From: Proteiniborus sp. MB09-C3
GTDB taxonomy: Bacteria > Bacillota > Clostridia > Tissierellales > Proteiniboraceae
Direction of reading: 5' to 3'
DNA: 64,000 nucleotides
NCBI RefSeq assembly: GCF_030263895.1
Contig: NZ_CP127161.1
Coordinates: 2,604,001-2,668,000 of the forward strand
Shown: piece by piece, positions 8,877-18,309 of the stretch
Position numbering within the stretch: position 1 is the first letter of the stretch
Layout of the letters: the number at the start of each line of letters is the position of its first letter
Program-made: the position numbers and the translations under genes
The notes under the pieces: generated by a model
Told to the model about the DNA's origin: nothing
Databases searched by the model: none
What the model saw: the letters and a program-made list of their open reading frames with translations, nothing else

Positions 8877-9935
8877 TTATAATACATAGTTTCTGATAAT
8901 ATCAGTATTTACAGACTGATTCAGTGCCGTTTCCCCACTTATCAAGCCTCTTTTGTATAAAGATAATAGTGAATTATCCATTGTCTGCATACCAAACTTG
9001 GCACCGGTTTGGATTGCTGTATCAATTTGATGAGATTTTTCTTCTCTTATTAAATTTCTAATTGCAGAAGTAACAATCATGACTTCAAATGCAGCTACTC
9101 TGCCTTTTCCATCTAATCTAGGTAAAAGCTGTTGAGATACAATTCCCTGAATAACCGAAGAAAATTGAATTCTAATTTGCTGCTGCTGATAAGGAGGAAA
9201 TACATCTATTATCCTATCTATGGTCTTTGCAGCTCCTAATGTATGTAAGGTAGATAAAACAAGATGCCCTGTTTCAGCAGCTGTTAATGCAATACTTATA
9301 GTCTCCAAATCTCTCATTTCTCCTACAAGGATCACATCAGGATCCTGTCTTAGGGCAGACCTAAGAGAATTTGCAAAACTCAAGGAATCATTGCCAATTT
9401 CCCTTTGATTAACTATGCTTTTATTATGTCTGTGCAGATACTCTATCGGATCCTCTAAAGTTAATATGTGACAGTTTCTCTCACTATTTATAGAATCTAT
9501 CATTGAAGCCAGCGTAGTAGATTTTCCACTGCCAGTAGGCCCAGTTACTAGTATTAGTCCCCTTGGAAGCTTTGATAAGTCCTTAATAATATTCGGCAAT
9601 CCAAGCTCTTCCATAGTAGGTATAGTTGGAGGAATAATCCTAATTGCCAATGCATAGCTTCCTCTTTGCTTGTAGATATTGATTCTGAATCTTCCTATTC
9701 CAGGACTAGAATATGATGTATCCAATTCTCCCTTTTCAAACAATTCATTTATTTGTCTTTCATTCAATATTTTTCGAGCAATTTCCTCGGTAGCAGCAGG
9801 CTTTAAAACCTCTTCGCCCATCTTTACAAGCTTACCATCTATTCTGTATGTTATAGGTATGCCTACTGTAATATGTATATCTGAAGCATTTTTTTTAATT
9901 CCATCTTCAATCAAATCTAAAAAATCCAACTTCAT
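8877..9935 (-). CDS. pilT: PilT, pilus retraction ATPase
   Basis: 352 residues. N-terminal PAS-like domain (DIHITVGIPITYRIDG), Walker A GPTGSGKST (132-140), Asp box (HILTLEDPIEY), Walker B (DVILVGEMRD), His box (GHLVLSTLHT) and the PilT-specific AIRNLIRE motif (AIRNLIREEKSHQ). The last feature separates PilT from PilB and supports retraction. Spaced 7 bases after pilB and 15 before pilC, so one operon. Confidence 0.96.
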   Translation of the reverse strand: MKLDFLDLIEDGIKKNASDIHITVGIPITYRIDGKLVKMGEEVLKPAATEEIARKILNERQINELFEKGELDTSYSSPGIGRFRINIYKQRGSYALAIRIIPPTIPTMEELGLPNIIKDLSKLPRGLILVTGPTGSGKSTTLASMIDSINSERNCHILTLEDPIEYLHRHNKSIVNQREIGNDSLSFANSLRSALRQDPDVILVGEMRDLETISIALTAAETGHLVLSTLHTLGAAKTIDRIIDVFPPYQQQQIRIQFSSVIQGIVSQQLLPRLDGKGRVAAFEVMIVTSAIRNLIREEKSHQIDTAIQTGAKFGMQTMDNSLLSLYKRGLISGETALNQSVNTDIIRNYVL

Positions 9936-9942
9936 TTTCCCC

Positions 9943-11625
9943 CTAATCTATGGTATATCCAATTCTGAATACCTCTTCTATTGAAGTTATTCCCTTTAAT
10001 GCTAAATTAACTACATTATCATAAAGAGTTGTCATACCATTCTTTATAGAAGCTTCTTTAAGTTCATCAGTAGTAGCTCTATTATCTATTAGCCTTCTTA
10101 TATCCCTATCTATATACATTATCTCGCCTATAGAAACTCTGCCTCTATAGCCTTTAATGCATTTATTACATCCAGTTTGTTTGTAAAGAGTTACATCTTC
10201 TTCTAATTCAAGTCCCAAAATCTTTTTTTCTTGAGAACTGGCTTTATAAGGTGTTTTGCAGCTAGGGCATAATTTCTTTACTAATCTTTGAGATATAATA
10301 CCTATAACAGAGGTAGATACTAAATATGGCTCAATTCCCATATCAATAAGTCTCACTATAGTGGAAGCAGTATCATTGGTATGAAGTGTAGATAAAACAA
10401 GATGGCCTGTAATTGATGCCCTTACTGCAATCTCTGCTGTCTCTGAATCTCTTATTTCTCCGACCATTATTATGTCAGGGTCTTGCCTTAAAATAGACCT
10501 TAAACCTTTTGCAAAAGTTAAACCTGACTTATTATTTACCTGTACTTGATTGATGCCTTCAAGCTTGTACTCAACAGGATCCTCAACAGTTATTATGTTT
10601 TTCTCCTCATCATTTAAATCTTTTAAAATTGTATATAAGGTTGTACTCTTTCCACTTCCAGTAGGTCCGGTCACTAATATTATCCCATAGGGCTGCCTTA
10701 ATATCTTGTTAAATACCCCTAACTCCCTATCTTCAAATCCTAAATCCTCTTTTGAAAAACTAAATCCATCTCTATCTAATAATCTAATTACTATTTTCTC
10801 ACCATATACGGTCGGCAATGTAGATATTCTCATATCTATTTCTTTATCCTCTAGTTCAGTTTCAACTCTGCCATCTTGTGGTATTCTTCTTTCTGCAATA
10901 TCCATTTTACCCATTATCTTTACTCTGGTAACTATTGCCATGTGGCTTTTGATGGAAAATCTCATTATCTCTTGCAAATCTCCATCTATTCTGTATCTTA
11001 CTCGTACATTGTTTTCAAAGGGTTCAATATGTATATCACTTGCTCTCATTTTAATAGCTTGTCCAACAATAGAGTTAACTAATTTTACTACTGGAGCACT
11101 ATTAACATCGGATAAGTCTTCCTCATCTAGATCTTCAATACTACTAGATGTGTAGGCTTCTTCAAACTCTTCTAAAACTTTTTTTGTATTCTCTTCTCTA
11201 TAAAACTTATCTATAGCTCTCAGTATTACAGATTTTAATGAAATAACGACTTCAATATCCATACCTGTAAGAAGTTTAATATCGTCAATTGCAAAGATAT
11301 TAAAGGGGTCACTCATAGCAACTACAAGCTTGTTGTCAATTTTGTCAATCGGTATTAGGCTATACCTTCTAGCAATATTTTCAGAAATTAAAGAAGTAGC
11401 CTTTGGGCTGATTCTATAAGAGGCTAAATCTATAGAAGGTATTTGAAGCTGAGTTTCTAAAACTTCTAATATGTCCTCTTCTTTCACAAAGCCAAGTTCT
11501 ACTAAAATTTCACCTATTCGCTTAGTCTTAGTCTTTCTCTGCAATTGTAACGCTTGTTCCAGTTGGCTATTACTTATTTTATTTGCTAAAACTAATAAGT
11601 CACCTAGCTTAAAATTTTTATTCAT
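9943..11625 (-). CDS. pilB: PilB, pilus extension ATPase with MshEN domain
   Basis: About 560 residues from ATG 11625 (AAAGGTG 6 bases upstream). The N-terminus holds two MshEN-like motifs: KLGDLLVLANKISNSQLEQA and RIGEILVELGFVKEEDILEV, close to the RLGxxLVxxG...LxxxLxxQ pattern that binds c-di-GMP in MshE and some PilB proteins. The C-terminal motor has Walker A GPTGSGKST (about 320), Asp box (ITVEDPVEY), Walker B (DIIMVGEIRD), His box and a tetracysteine zinc site (CPSC...CNKC). First gene of pilBTC. c-di-GMP binding is inferred, but fits the riboswitch before pilA. Confidence 0.95.
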   Translation of the reverse strand: MNKNFKLGDLLVLANKISNSQLEQALQLQRKTKTKRIGEILVELGFVKEEDILEVLETQLQIPSIDLASYRISPKATSLISENIARRYSLIPIDKIDNKLVVAMSDPFNIFAIDDIKLLTGMDIEVVISLKSVILRAIDKFYREENTKKVLEEFEEAYTSSSIEDLDEEDLSDVNSAPVVKLVNSIVGQAIKMRASDIHIEPFENNVRVRYRIDGDLQEIMRFSIKSHMAIVTRVKIMGKMDIAERRIPQDGRVETELEDKEIDMRISTLPTVYGEKIVIRLLDRDGFSFSKEDLGFEDRELGVFNKILRQPYGIILVTGPTGSGKSTTLYTILKDLNDEEKNIITVEDPVEYKLEGINQVQVNNKSGLTFAKGLRSILRQDPDIIMVGEIRDSETAEIAVRASITGHLVLSTLHTNDTASTIVRLIDMGIEPYLVSTSVIGIISQRLVKKLCPSCKTPYKASSQEKKILGLELEEDVTLYKQTGCNKCIKGYRGRVSIGEIMYIDRDIRRLIDNRATTDELKEASIKNGMTTLYDNVVNLALKGITSIEEVFRIGYTID

Positions 11626-11690
11626 ATGACCCACCTTTTACTAATATAATAGTATATTCTTACTATTTCTACATAAAAATACTTTTACCT

Positions 11691-12572
11691 TCATATTTGG
11701 AGACTATTGATAATATTCTTGAGCACCTCTCCTTTAATATAATTCCAATCTATACTATCGTTCATTAAGCTTTTATTCCAGATCTTTTGAGAATATATGG
11801 CTTGATTAATTAGCATATCTAGCCCTCCAAAGGTTTTGCATCCTAACTTTTCGGCTTCTAAAATCCATTTAGTCTTTTGGGGCTTGTAAATAATGTCATA
11901 AAATATGGTGCTTGTAGAAAATAATCTTGGCGAAATAGGAACGCTGTCAGCATCCGGATACATACCTATAGGAGTAGTATTGATCAGTATATCTATATCT
12001 TTTGGGATAGATGTTTCTCTGCCTATTTCATAACAATTTATATGTATATTAGGAAATACGTCTTCAACTAATTTTTTAAGCTTGTACGCATTCTGGGTGG
12101 TTCTATTAATTATCACCAATTCCTTTATGCCTTCGAAGGCTAAAGACACTGCTATTGAATGTGCAGCTCCTCCTGCTCCAATTAAAGCTACTTTTTTATC
12201 TTTAATATCTATTTCTCTATCTCTTAACGATTTAACAAATCCATCTCCATCAGTATTAAAGCCTCGAAGCTTCCCATTTATATTTAATACGGTATTTATT
12301 GCTCCTAATATTTTGGCTTTTTCATCAATTTCGTCAATATATTTCATTATTTCAATCTTGTATGGAATTGTTATATTGAAACCTCCTATTCCTAATGCCC
12401 TAATGCCATCTACAGCTTTTTCTAGATACTCAGCATTATCTATATTAAATGCTAAATATTTTGCATTCATCGAATTAAGTTGAAAAATCAAATTGTGAAT
12501 CATTGGCGATAGACTTTTAGAAATAGGATTACCTATTAGACAATAAAGCTTAGTATCTGAATCAATATTCAT
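11691..12572 (-). CDS. aroE: Shikimate dehydrogenase
   Basis: About 293 residues from ATG 12572 (GAGGAG upstream). Reduces 3-dehydroshikimate to shikimate with NADPH in the chorismate pathway. Seen: the substrate-binding SKSLSPMIHN (Ser/Ser for the carboxylate), catalytic Lys and Asn in FNITIPYKIEIM, NTDGDG, and a Rossmann glycine motif (GAGGAAHSI) followed by NRT for NADP phosphate binding. It lies upstream of pilB with a 65-base gap, so it may or may not share a transcript with it. Confidence 0.95.
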   Translation of the reverse strand: MNIDSDTKLYCLIGNPISKSLSPMIHNLIFQLNSMNAKYLAFNIDNAEYLEKAVDGIRALGIGGFNITIPYKIEIMKYIDEIDEKAKILGAINTVLNINGKLRGFNTDGDGFVKSLRDREIDIKDKKVALIGAGGAAHSIAVSLAFEGIKELVIINRTTQNAYKLKKLVEDVFPNIHINCYEIGRETSIPKDIDILINTTPIGMYPDADSVPISPRLFSTSTIFYDIIYKPQKTKWILEAEKLGCKTFGGLDMLINQAIYSQKIWNKSLMNDSIDWNYIKGEVLKNIINSLQI

Positions 12573-12721
12573 CTTTTCTCTCCTCATATTTCAATGGTAT
12601 AGTCTTCTAGTTTAAGATTATTATACTATAAATGAGACTAAAGAACTATTGTTTTATATATGTACACATTTTTTTATTCTTTAAATACTAAAATATAAGT
12701 AAAATCAATCTTTCCTCCTAA

Positions 12722-12750
12722 ACAAAAAAACCAGAGAATTTTTTCTCTGG
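12722..12750 (-). terminator. Terminator after the MacAB-like operon
   Basis: CCAGAGAA and TTCTCTGG form a perfect 8-bp stem; on the minus strand it is followed by TTTTTTTGTT. It lies 15 bases after the stop of the MacB-like permease. Confidence 0.92.
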
Positions 12751-12764
12751 CATATTTTGTATAT

Positions 12765-14099
12765 CTATTGCCTTTTTAAAGCTTGTACTGGTGGAAGTGC
12801 TGAAGCTGAAATTGCTGGATAAACTCCAAAAAGAAGTCCTGAGCATAAAGCTACTATTGTAGCTATCTCTATGGCTTGTAGGTTTATTGCAGTACTAAAA
12901 CCATATCTTTCAAATAAACTTAATCCCCATACTCCTAAAGCTGTACCTGCAATAGCCCCTATTGCACTGAGGTAAAGTGCTTCAAGTATGAACTGTAAAA
13001 GCAAATCTGATTGCTTTGCGCCTATTGCTCTTCTAAGACCTATCTCTTCTGTTCTTTCTGTAACAGCAACTAGCATTATATTCATAATACCTAATCCACC
13101 TACTAGTAAGGATACTGCTGCTATGCCTCCTAATAATAATGTCATTACACGGTTTGCATTATCTGCCTCTTCTACTAACTGATTTAAGCTGGTTATAGTG
13201 ATGAGGTCATCGCCGCTACTAGGAATTTCAGATTGTGATGGCCCATCATCATAATAGCCATCATAATAATAGTCACCATAATAACCCATAGTAGATTCAG
13301 TTGTACCCTCTTCTCCTTCACCTTGAGCTCCTGTAGGTGCTGTTTGATCTAAGCCTAATTTTCGCTTAAAAATTCTACCTAATTGAACAACAACTAAATC
13401 TGCTTCTTCTTTTGAGGCTGCTTTCCCCCATATTTGGTCCACTTGTCTCTTATCTGCAATCTTCAATGCAGATGTATAAGGTATAATTATTTTGTCATCT
13501 ACACCTTCAGCATTTCCTGATCCTTTTTGTTCAAGAACTCCTATAATTCTATATGTTTGACCTTCTAAAGTGAATGTTTGGCCAACAGGATTTCTTCCTT
13601 TCATTAGACCAACACCCATATTATATCCTAATACAGCAACTGGTGAACGCTGCTTTACATGCAGTTCAGTAAAAAAGTTTCCTGAAAGTAGTGCATTATC
13701 TCTAATTTTGTGAAAGTCACTATTAACACCTATTATGTCAACTTTACCTCTTGCTCTTCTCCATTTCATAGTAGCACTAGTGTGAAAAACAGGAGTTGCC
13801 ATTTCAAGTCCTTGAACTCTTTCTACTAATTCTTCTGCTAATTCTGGTTCAAATTCAACACTTGTGTGCTGTGCCTTTATCTCAATAACATTAGAGCCTA
13901 AGCTTTCAAATTGTGCTACTACTGATTGTCTCGCGCCTTCACCTATACCCATGAGACTGACTACAGAAGCTACTCCAATTGCTACTCCTAGAATAGTTAA
14001 AAAAGATCTTAAGGTATTTGATAATATTCCATGAATAGCCATCTTAGTGGTGAACCACAATCTAATGAAGAAGGAAAATAGACCTTTGTTTTGTTTCAT
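12765..14099 (-). CDS. MacB/FtsX-type ABC transporter permease
   Basis: About 444 residues from ATG 14099 (GGAGGG 6 bases upstream). One N-terminal membrane helix, a MacB periplasmic core domain, then three C-terminal helices of the FtsX family with the conserved VAVTERTEEIGLRRAIGA coupling motif. Between core domain and the last helices there is a low-complexity Tyr/Asp/Gly insert (YYGDYYYDGYYDDG, about residues 275-290). Together with the adaptor and ATPase genes just upstream it should form a MacAB-like exporter of peptides, lipids or drugs; the substrate cannot be told. Confidence 0.9.
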   Translation of the reverse strand: MKQNKGLFSFFIRLWFTTKMAIHGILSNTLRSFLTILGVAIGVASVVSLMGIGEGARQSVVAQFESLGSNVIEIKAQHTSVEFEPELAEELVERVQGLEMATPVFHTSATMKWRRARGKVDIIGVNSDFHKIRDNALLSGNFFTELHVKQRSPVAVLGYNMGVGLMKGRNPVGQTFTLEGQTYRIIGVLEQKGSGNAEGVDDKIIIPYTSALKIADKRQVDQIWGKAASKEEADLVVVQLGRIFKRKLGLDQTAPTGAQGEGEEGTTESTMGYYGDYYYDGYYDDGPSQSEIPSSGDDLITITSLNQLVEEADNANRVMTLLLGGIAAVSLLVGGLGIMNIMLVAVTERTEEIGLRRAIGAKQSDLLLQFILEALYLSAIGAIAGTALGVWGLSLFERYGFSTAINLQAIEIATIVALCSGLLFGVYPAISASALPPVQALKRQ

Positions 14100-14110
14100 T
14101 ATATCCCTCC

Positions 14111-15826
14111 TCAATTACTACCATTAGTATTTGCACCATTATTTTCTGTATTTCCACCATTTTCATTATTGTTATCATCCCCTGTTGAAGGAATAATAGA
14201 ATCATTTGATTTAATATGTTGACTTGGCAATAGGTCAGCAGTACTTCCTGTAACTACTTTATCTCCTTCTTTAAGGCCTTCAGTGACTTCTGCTAACTTG
14301 TCATTCATAAGTCCAAGTTTAACTGTAACTACTTTAGGTACTCCATCATCGCCTAGAATCTCAACCTTTGTTACTCCATCCTCTTCGAATATAGCTTCAA
14401 GTGGGATAAGCAAAACTCCTTGAGCACTACCTGCATCTACTTTTGCACGAGCTTGCATACCAGGTCTTAATTGTGGACCACCAATTACCTCTATTTCTAC
14501 TTGGAATCTAGTTAATCCGCTAGTTCTATCTTTTCCCATTGTATAGATTCTTGCTACTTTTCCTTCAAATTTTTCTGTCGGCATTGCATCTACAGTAATC
14601 GAAACTGGAGCATCTTGCTTTATCTGTAAAACATCTATATCATCTACCTCTGAATATATCCTCATATCTGATGTGTTGTAAACATCACCCAACCAATCTC
14701 CTGCAGCTACAGTTTCGCCCGGCTGTCTCCAAATACCTGCCACAATTCCGTTCATAGGTGATCTTATTTCAAGCTGATCTAGCTTTGCATAATAGTCTCT
14801 CATTTCATTATTTAATTCTCTTATTTTTTCTGTCTTTTCCTGAATCATTTCTCTTACATCATTCCCAGCCATTGTTACTATAACATCGCCTTTTTTAACT
14901 TCCTGCATTCCTTTTACATGAACCTGAGTTGCAACTGCTTTTACTGGAGATATAAGCTTTTCTTCATCAACAAAGCCATCCACTTTTCCAGAATATAAAA
15001 AGTAAGATATACTTGTTGGCGAATTATCCTCACTATAGGATAAACCTATCTTCACTTCCATATTTGCTTGAATTAAACCTGGGTTTTCTGCTTCAATAGT
15101 TGCAGCATATATGAAATTAGTACCAAACTTATCCTCTTCAGTATCATCGGGCATAGGACTTGAGTTTATATCAGTTATGGTACCTTCAACTATTCCCTCA
15201 AAATAAGGAAAGCTTAAAGCAACCTTCTGACCTACAGAAACTCTCCCGTATTCTGTAGGAGTAAGCTTTGCAGCTACTTTAAATTTTGAATTATCCACTA
15301 TACTAGCTACTATCTGTCCTTGTGTCAGTTCCTTGCCTTCCTTAGCCTCAAGATTCATTATCCTTCCTGAAATAGGTGCTATTATTTGTAATCCTTGAGA
15401 AGGATTTATGTAATCTATCTCATCTAATGACAATCCAGTTAGTTGAGATAGCTGTTTTTTTTGTGATTCTACCTGTTCTTTTAAATCAGTTAATTTATTA
15501 TTTAGATCAGTAGCTAATAGAGTTGCCACCACTTGACCTTGAACTACTTCATCACCTTCTCCAACTAAAAATTGATCTATAACATATTGACCACCAGTAC
15601 CAGTATATCTATCTCCAGGTGCTCTTATTCCACCTGATTGAGTTGGATTTAGCTGACCTGTTACTTCTACACCTGCTGAAATATCTCCTTTTTTCACTTC
15701 AAAAGTTGAGTAAACAGGTCCTTGAACCTCTTCTGCTTTTTCAGGCACAAGCTGTTTTACAGCATAATATCCCCCACCAACTACTATAGCAACTACAATT
15801 AAAATCATTAATACCCTTTTTGCCAA
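14111..15826 (-). CDS. Efflux adaptor (MacA/HlyD-like membrane fusion protein)
   Basis: About 571 residues. TTG at 15826 is preferred because GGAGGTG lies 6 bases before it; the TTG at 15841 overlaps this site. One N-terminal membrane anchor (VLMILIVVAIVVGGGYYAV), a biotinyl/lipoyl-type half motif, a coiled coil (about 100-125 and again 320-345), a second barrel-sandwich half (IRSPMNGIVAGIW), beta barrel and a C-terminal domain ending in an Asn-rich tail. Longer than MacA because a second hairpin-like segment is present. Acts between the ABC transporter and the cell exterior. Confidence 0.88.
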   Translation of the reverse strand: MAKRVLMILIVVAIVVGGGYYAVKQLVPEKAEEVQGPVYSTFEVKKGDISAGVEVTGQLNPTQSGGIRAPGDRYTGTGGQYVIDQFLVGEGDEVVQGQVVATLLATDLNNKLTDLKEQVESQKKQLSQLTGLSLDEIDYINPSQGLQIIAPISGRIMNLEAKEGKELTQGQIVASIVDNSKFKVAAKLTPTEYGRVSVGQKVALSFPYFEGIVEGTITDINSSPMPDDTEEDKFGTNFIYAATIEAENPGLIQANMEVKIGLSYSEDNSPTSISYFLYSGKVDGFVDEEKLISPVKAVATQVHVKGMQEVKKGDVIVTMAGNDVREMIQEKTEKIRELNNEMRDYYAKLDQLEIRSPMNGIVAGIWRQPGETVAAGDWLGDVYNTSDMRIYSEVDDIDVLQIKQDAPVSITVDAMPTEKFEGKVARIYTMGKDRTSGLTRFQVEIEVIGGPQLRPGMQARAKVDAGSAQGVLLIPLEAIFEEDGVTKVEILGDDGVPKVVTVKLGLMNDKLAEVTEGLKEGDKVVTGSTADLLPSQHIKSNDSIIPSTGDDNNNENGGNTENNGANTNGSN

Positions 15827-15855
15827 TTCTAACACCTCCAAATATAAAAAAACAA

Positions 15856-16563
15856 TTATTCAATAGCTAATAGCTGTTCATCTAGCACTTCTATTTTTTC
15901 TATTTTCCCGTCAAGAAGCCTAAATATTTTATGTCCATATTGAGCAATTTTCTCTTCATGAGTAACCTGTACTATTGTGATTCCCATTTTTTTATTGAGC
16001 TTTTGAAATATTGACATGATGTTAACACTTGATTTTGAATCTAAAGCACCAGTGGGCTCGTCGGCAAGTAGTAAAGAGGGATTTCCAACAATTGCACGTG
16101 CAATTGCAACTCTTTGCTGCTGTCCTCCTGAAAGCTGTGTAGGAAGATGATGCATTCTGTCTTCCAGCCCTAACGCTTCTAATGCTTCCATTGATCTTTT
16201 TTTCCTTTCCTTTCCTAAAACACCTCTATATATTAAAGGTAGTTCTACATTTTCTAATGCGGTCAATCCCGGCAACAGATGAAATGATTGAAATACAAAT
16301 CCTATAGAACGATTTCTAATATCTGATAATTGCCAGTCACTGACTTTCTCTACACTTTTTTCTCCAAGCTTATATGTACCTGTAGTTGGCTGATCCAAGC
16401 AGCCAATAACATTAAGAAGAGTCGATTTACCTGAACCTGAAGGACCCATTATAGAAATAAATTCTCCATTTTCAATAGATAAATCAATACCATTTAAAGC
16501 ATTGACTTGTATTTGTCCAACCTTATAATTTTTTGTAATATTGTTTAATTCGATTAGTGCCAT
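15856..16563 (-). CDS. ABC transporter ATP-binding protein (MacB/LolD-type)
   Basis: About 235 residues from ATG 16563 (AGGGGTG about 8 bases upstream). Walker [11 protein letters not shown] loop ([20 protein letters not shown]), signature LSGGQQQR, Walker B ([12 protein letters not shown]) and H loop (VTHEEK) are all intact. The sequence is typical of the ATPases that power FtsX/MacB permeases. First gene of the three-gene exporter operon ending at the terminator near 12.73 kb. Confidence 0.94.
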   Translation of the reverse strand: MALIELNNITKNYKVGQIQVNALNGIDLSIENGEFISIMGPSGSGKSTLLNVIGCLDQPTTGTYKLGEKSVEKVSDWQLSDIRNRSIGFVFQSFHLLPGLTALENVELPLIYRGVLGKERKKRSMEALEALGLEDRMHHLPTQLSGGQQQRVAIARAIVGNPSLLLADEPTGALDSKSSVNIMSIFQKLNKKMGITIVQVTHEEKIAQYGHKIFRLLDGKIEKIEVLDEQLLAIE

Positions 16564-16742
16564 TTCAGTTTCACCCCTTTTTCTACTAATCATACATTAG
16601 ACTAAATTTATTTATAAAAAGTTCCAGAAAAAATATATAATGCTAACATTACATATATTTTCGCCAAATTCTTTAATACTCCTCTTTATAAAATTAATCT
16701 TAATTATTTTGTAATTTTTTTCACATTTTATTACATCGAGTA

Positions 16743-17492
16743 TTATACATTATCTTCTATATACTTTTTTAATCCTTCTTTTATCGCAAAAGCTATTTTC
16801 CCTTGATATTCTTCACTCTCTAGTAAAAGCTTATCAATTGGATTAGTCATAAAACCTGCTTCAATTAATACTCCCGTATGAGATGACTCTCTCAATACAA
16901 AAAAATCTTCTGAAAGAACTTTTACCTTCAATGAGTCTGTTTTTAAAAAATTATTATACACATGCTCATTTATAGAATAGCTAATTGTCTCTGCGAATAT
17001 TTTACTATCTTCTGAGGTAGGATGATAATATATCTGAACACCTCTTGCTTCTTTACTGCTAATGTTTGAGTTAACATGTATACTTACAAATACTATAGGC
17101 TTTGCTTGATTTATTATACTCTTTCTAGCATCTAAATCCTTTCTATGCCTTGATGCATTAATATCACTAAATTCTTCTAGAGAAATATCTTTTTCCCTCG
17201 TCATAATAACATTAAAGCCTTCTTTTTCTAATTCTTTTTTTAACTTTAATCCTATATCTAGATTTACTTTTTTTTCTAGAAATCCGTCCTTATCGTTTGT
17301 TCCTCCATCTATTCCACCATGACCAGGATCTATTACTATTGTTCTATCAGTTTGATTTCTAAAGCAAAAAATATCAATTGCTTTAATGCGATTTAAAAAA
17401 ATAACACTAAAAATAAATAATACTATAATACTTACAGCTAAAATCACTTTTCTTTTTATTTTTATTATGTAAATTCTATTATTTCTCTTCAT
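16743..17492 (-). CDS. cwlD: N-acetylmuramoyl-L-alanine amidase CwlD
   Basis: 249 residues: N-terminal signal anchor (VILAVSIIVLFIFSVIFL) then an Amidase_3 zinc domain. Visible zinc and catalytic residues: His in IDPGHGGIDGG, Glu in the FLEKKVNLDIG segment, His in VSIHVNSN and Glu in LIEAGFMTN. CwlD removes peptide side chains during spore-cortex synthesis, generating muramic-delta-lactam needed for germination. Length and single domain fit CwlD better than vegetative amidases. Likely under a sporulation sigma factor, though I cannot assign the promoter. Confidence 0.88.
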   Translation of the reverse strand: MKRNNRIYIIKIKRKVILAVSIIVLFIFSVIFLNRIKAIDIFCFRNQTDRTIVIDPGHGGIDGGTNDKDGFLEKKVNLDIGLKLKKELEKEGFNVIMTREKDISLEEFSDINASRHRKDLDARKSIINQAKPIVFVSIHVNSNISSKEARGVQIYYHPTSEDSKIFAETISYSINEHVYNNFLKTDSLKVKVLSEDFFVLRESSHTGVLIEAGFMTNPIDKLLLESEEYQGKIAFAIKEGLKKYIEDNV

Positions 17493-17683
17493 TTTCTCCC
17501 CCTGTCAATTTACTAATATATTGATCTTTTTATAATAATACTCAAGTATAGATTTCTTTAAAACCATTAATTGTTTAATTTATCTATATTAATACTTATT
17601 TACATAAAAATGCTGTATTCTACATATTTCTCTATGCTTAAAAAACAAAAATTAAAGCAAAATAATCATAGGAGGTGATTATT

Positions 17684-18280
17684 TTGAAAAAACAGTTTAA
17701 GGTTATATCACTTATTGCTATAATAGCACTTGTGATAAGTTTTAGTATGGTTGGATGTACTACTAGAGGACCTGCTAGACCTAATACACCTTATAACAAC
17801 CAATTAAATAGAAATTTGAATTACACTGGCGATGGAACAGATATAAATAGAAATATGAATACTGACTTAAATAACAGAAATATCAATGATAACACTAACA
17901 GCGTACCAAATCAAACTACACCAAATCAAACAGTACCATTTAATACTACAACAGATCAAGCAACTAAAATAGCAGATAAAGTTACAGAGTTAAAAGAAGT
18001 AAAGAATTGTACAGTTGCTATTTCTGGAGATACAGCTTTAGTAGGAGTTAGCACTGCAGATAATGTTGAAGGTAAAATGACTACTGCTCTCAAAGATAGA
18101 ATTGATAAAGTAGTTAAAGAAGCTGATACAAATATTAAAACAGTACACGTTACAGCAAATGCTGATCTTTATAGGAGAATTGAAAATGTCGGTAATGGTA
18201 TAAGAACTGGTAAACCATTATCTGGATTTGCAACAGAAATTGAAGAGTTAATAAGAAGAATAACTCCTACAACAAGATAA
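17684..18280 (+). CDS. YhcN/YlaJ-family sporulation lipoprotein
   Basis: About 198 residues. TTG 17684 is preferred (AGGAGGTG 6 bases upstream); a GTG at 17675 overlaps the site. A signal peptide ends in a lipobox (SMVGCTT), followed by an Asn/Thr/Pro-rich linker and a compact C-terminal domain (KIADKVTELKEVKNCTVAIS, ALVGVS...) typical of the spore lipoprotein YhcN/YlaJ family. Divergent from cwlD, another spore gene, which supports a spore-coat or germination role. Confidence 0.85.
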   Translation: MKKQFKVISLIAIIALVISFSMVGCTTRGPARPNTPYNNQLNRNLNYTGDGTDINRNMNTDLNNRNINDNTNSVPNQTTPNQTVPFNTTTDQATKIADKVTELKEVKNCTVAISGDTALVGVSTADNVEGKMTTALKDRIDKVVKEADTNIKTVHVTANADLYRRIENVGNGIRTGKPLSGFATEIEELIRRITPTTR

Positions 18281-18302
18281 ATATCCAGCTTATGCTGGAT
18301 AT
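18281..18302. terminator. Hairpin between convergent genes
   Basis: ATATCCAGC-TTAT-GCTGGATAT, a perfect 9-bp stem directly after the lipoprotein stop and 7 bases before the stop of the convergent aldo/keto reductase. There is no clear T run, so termination strength is uncertain. Confidence 0.6.
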
Positions 18303-18309
18303 TCTCAAG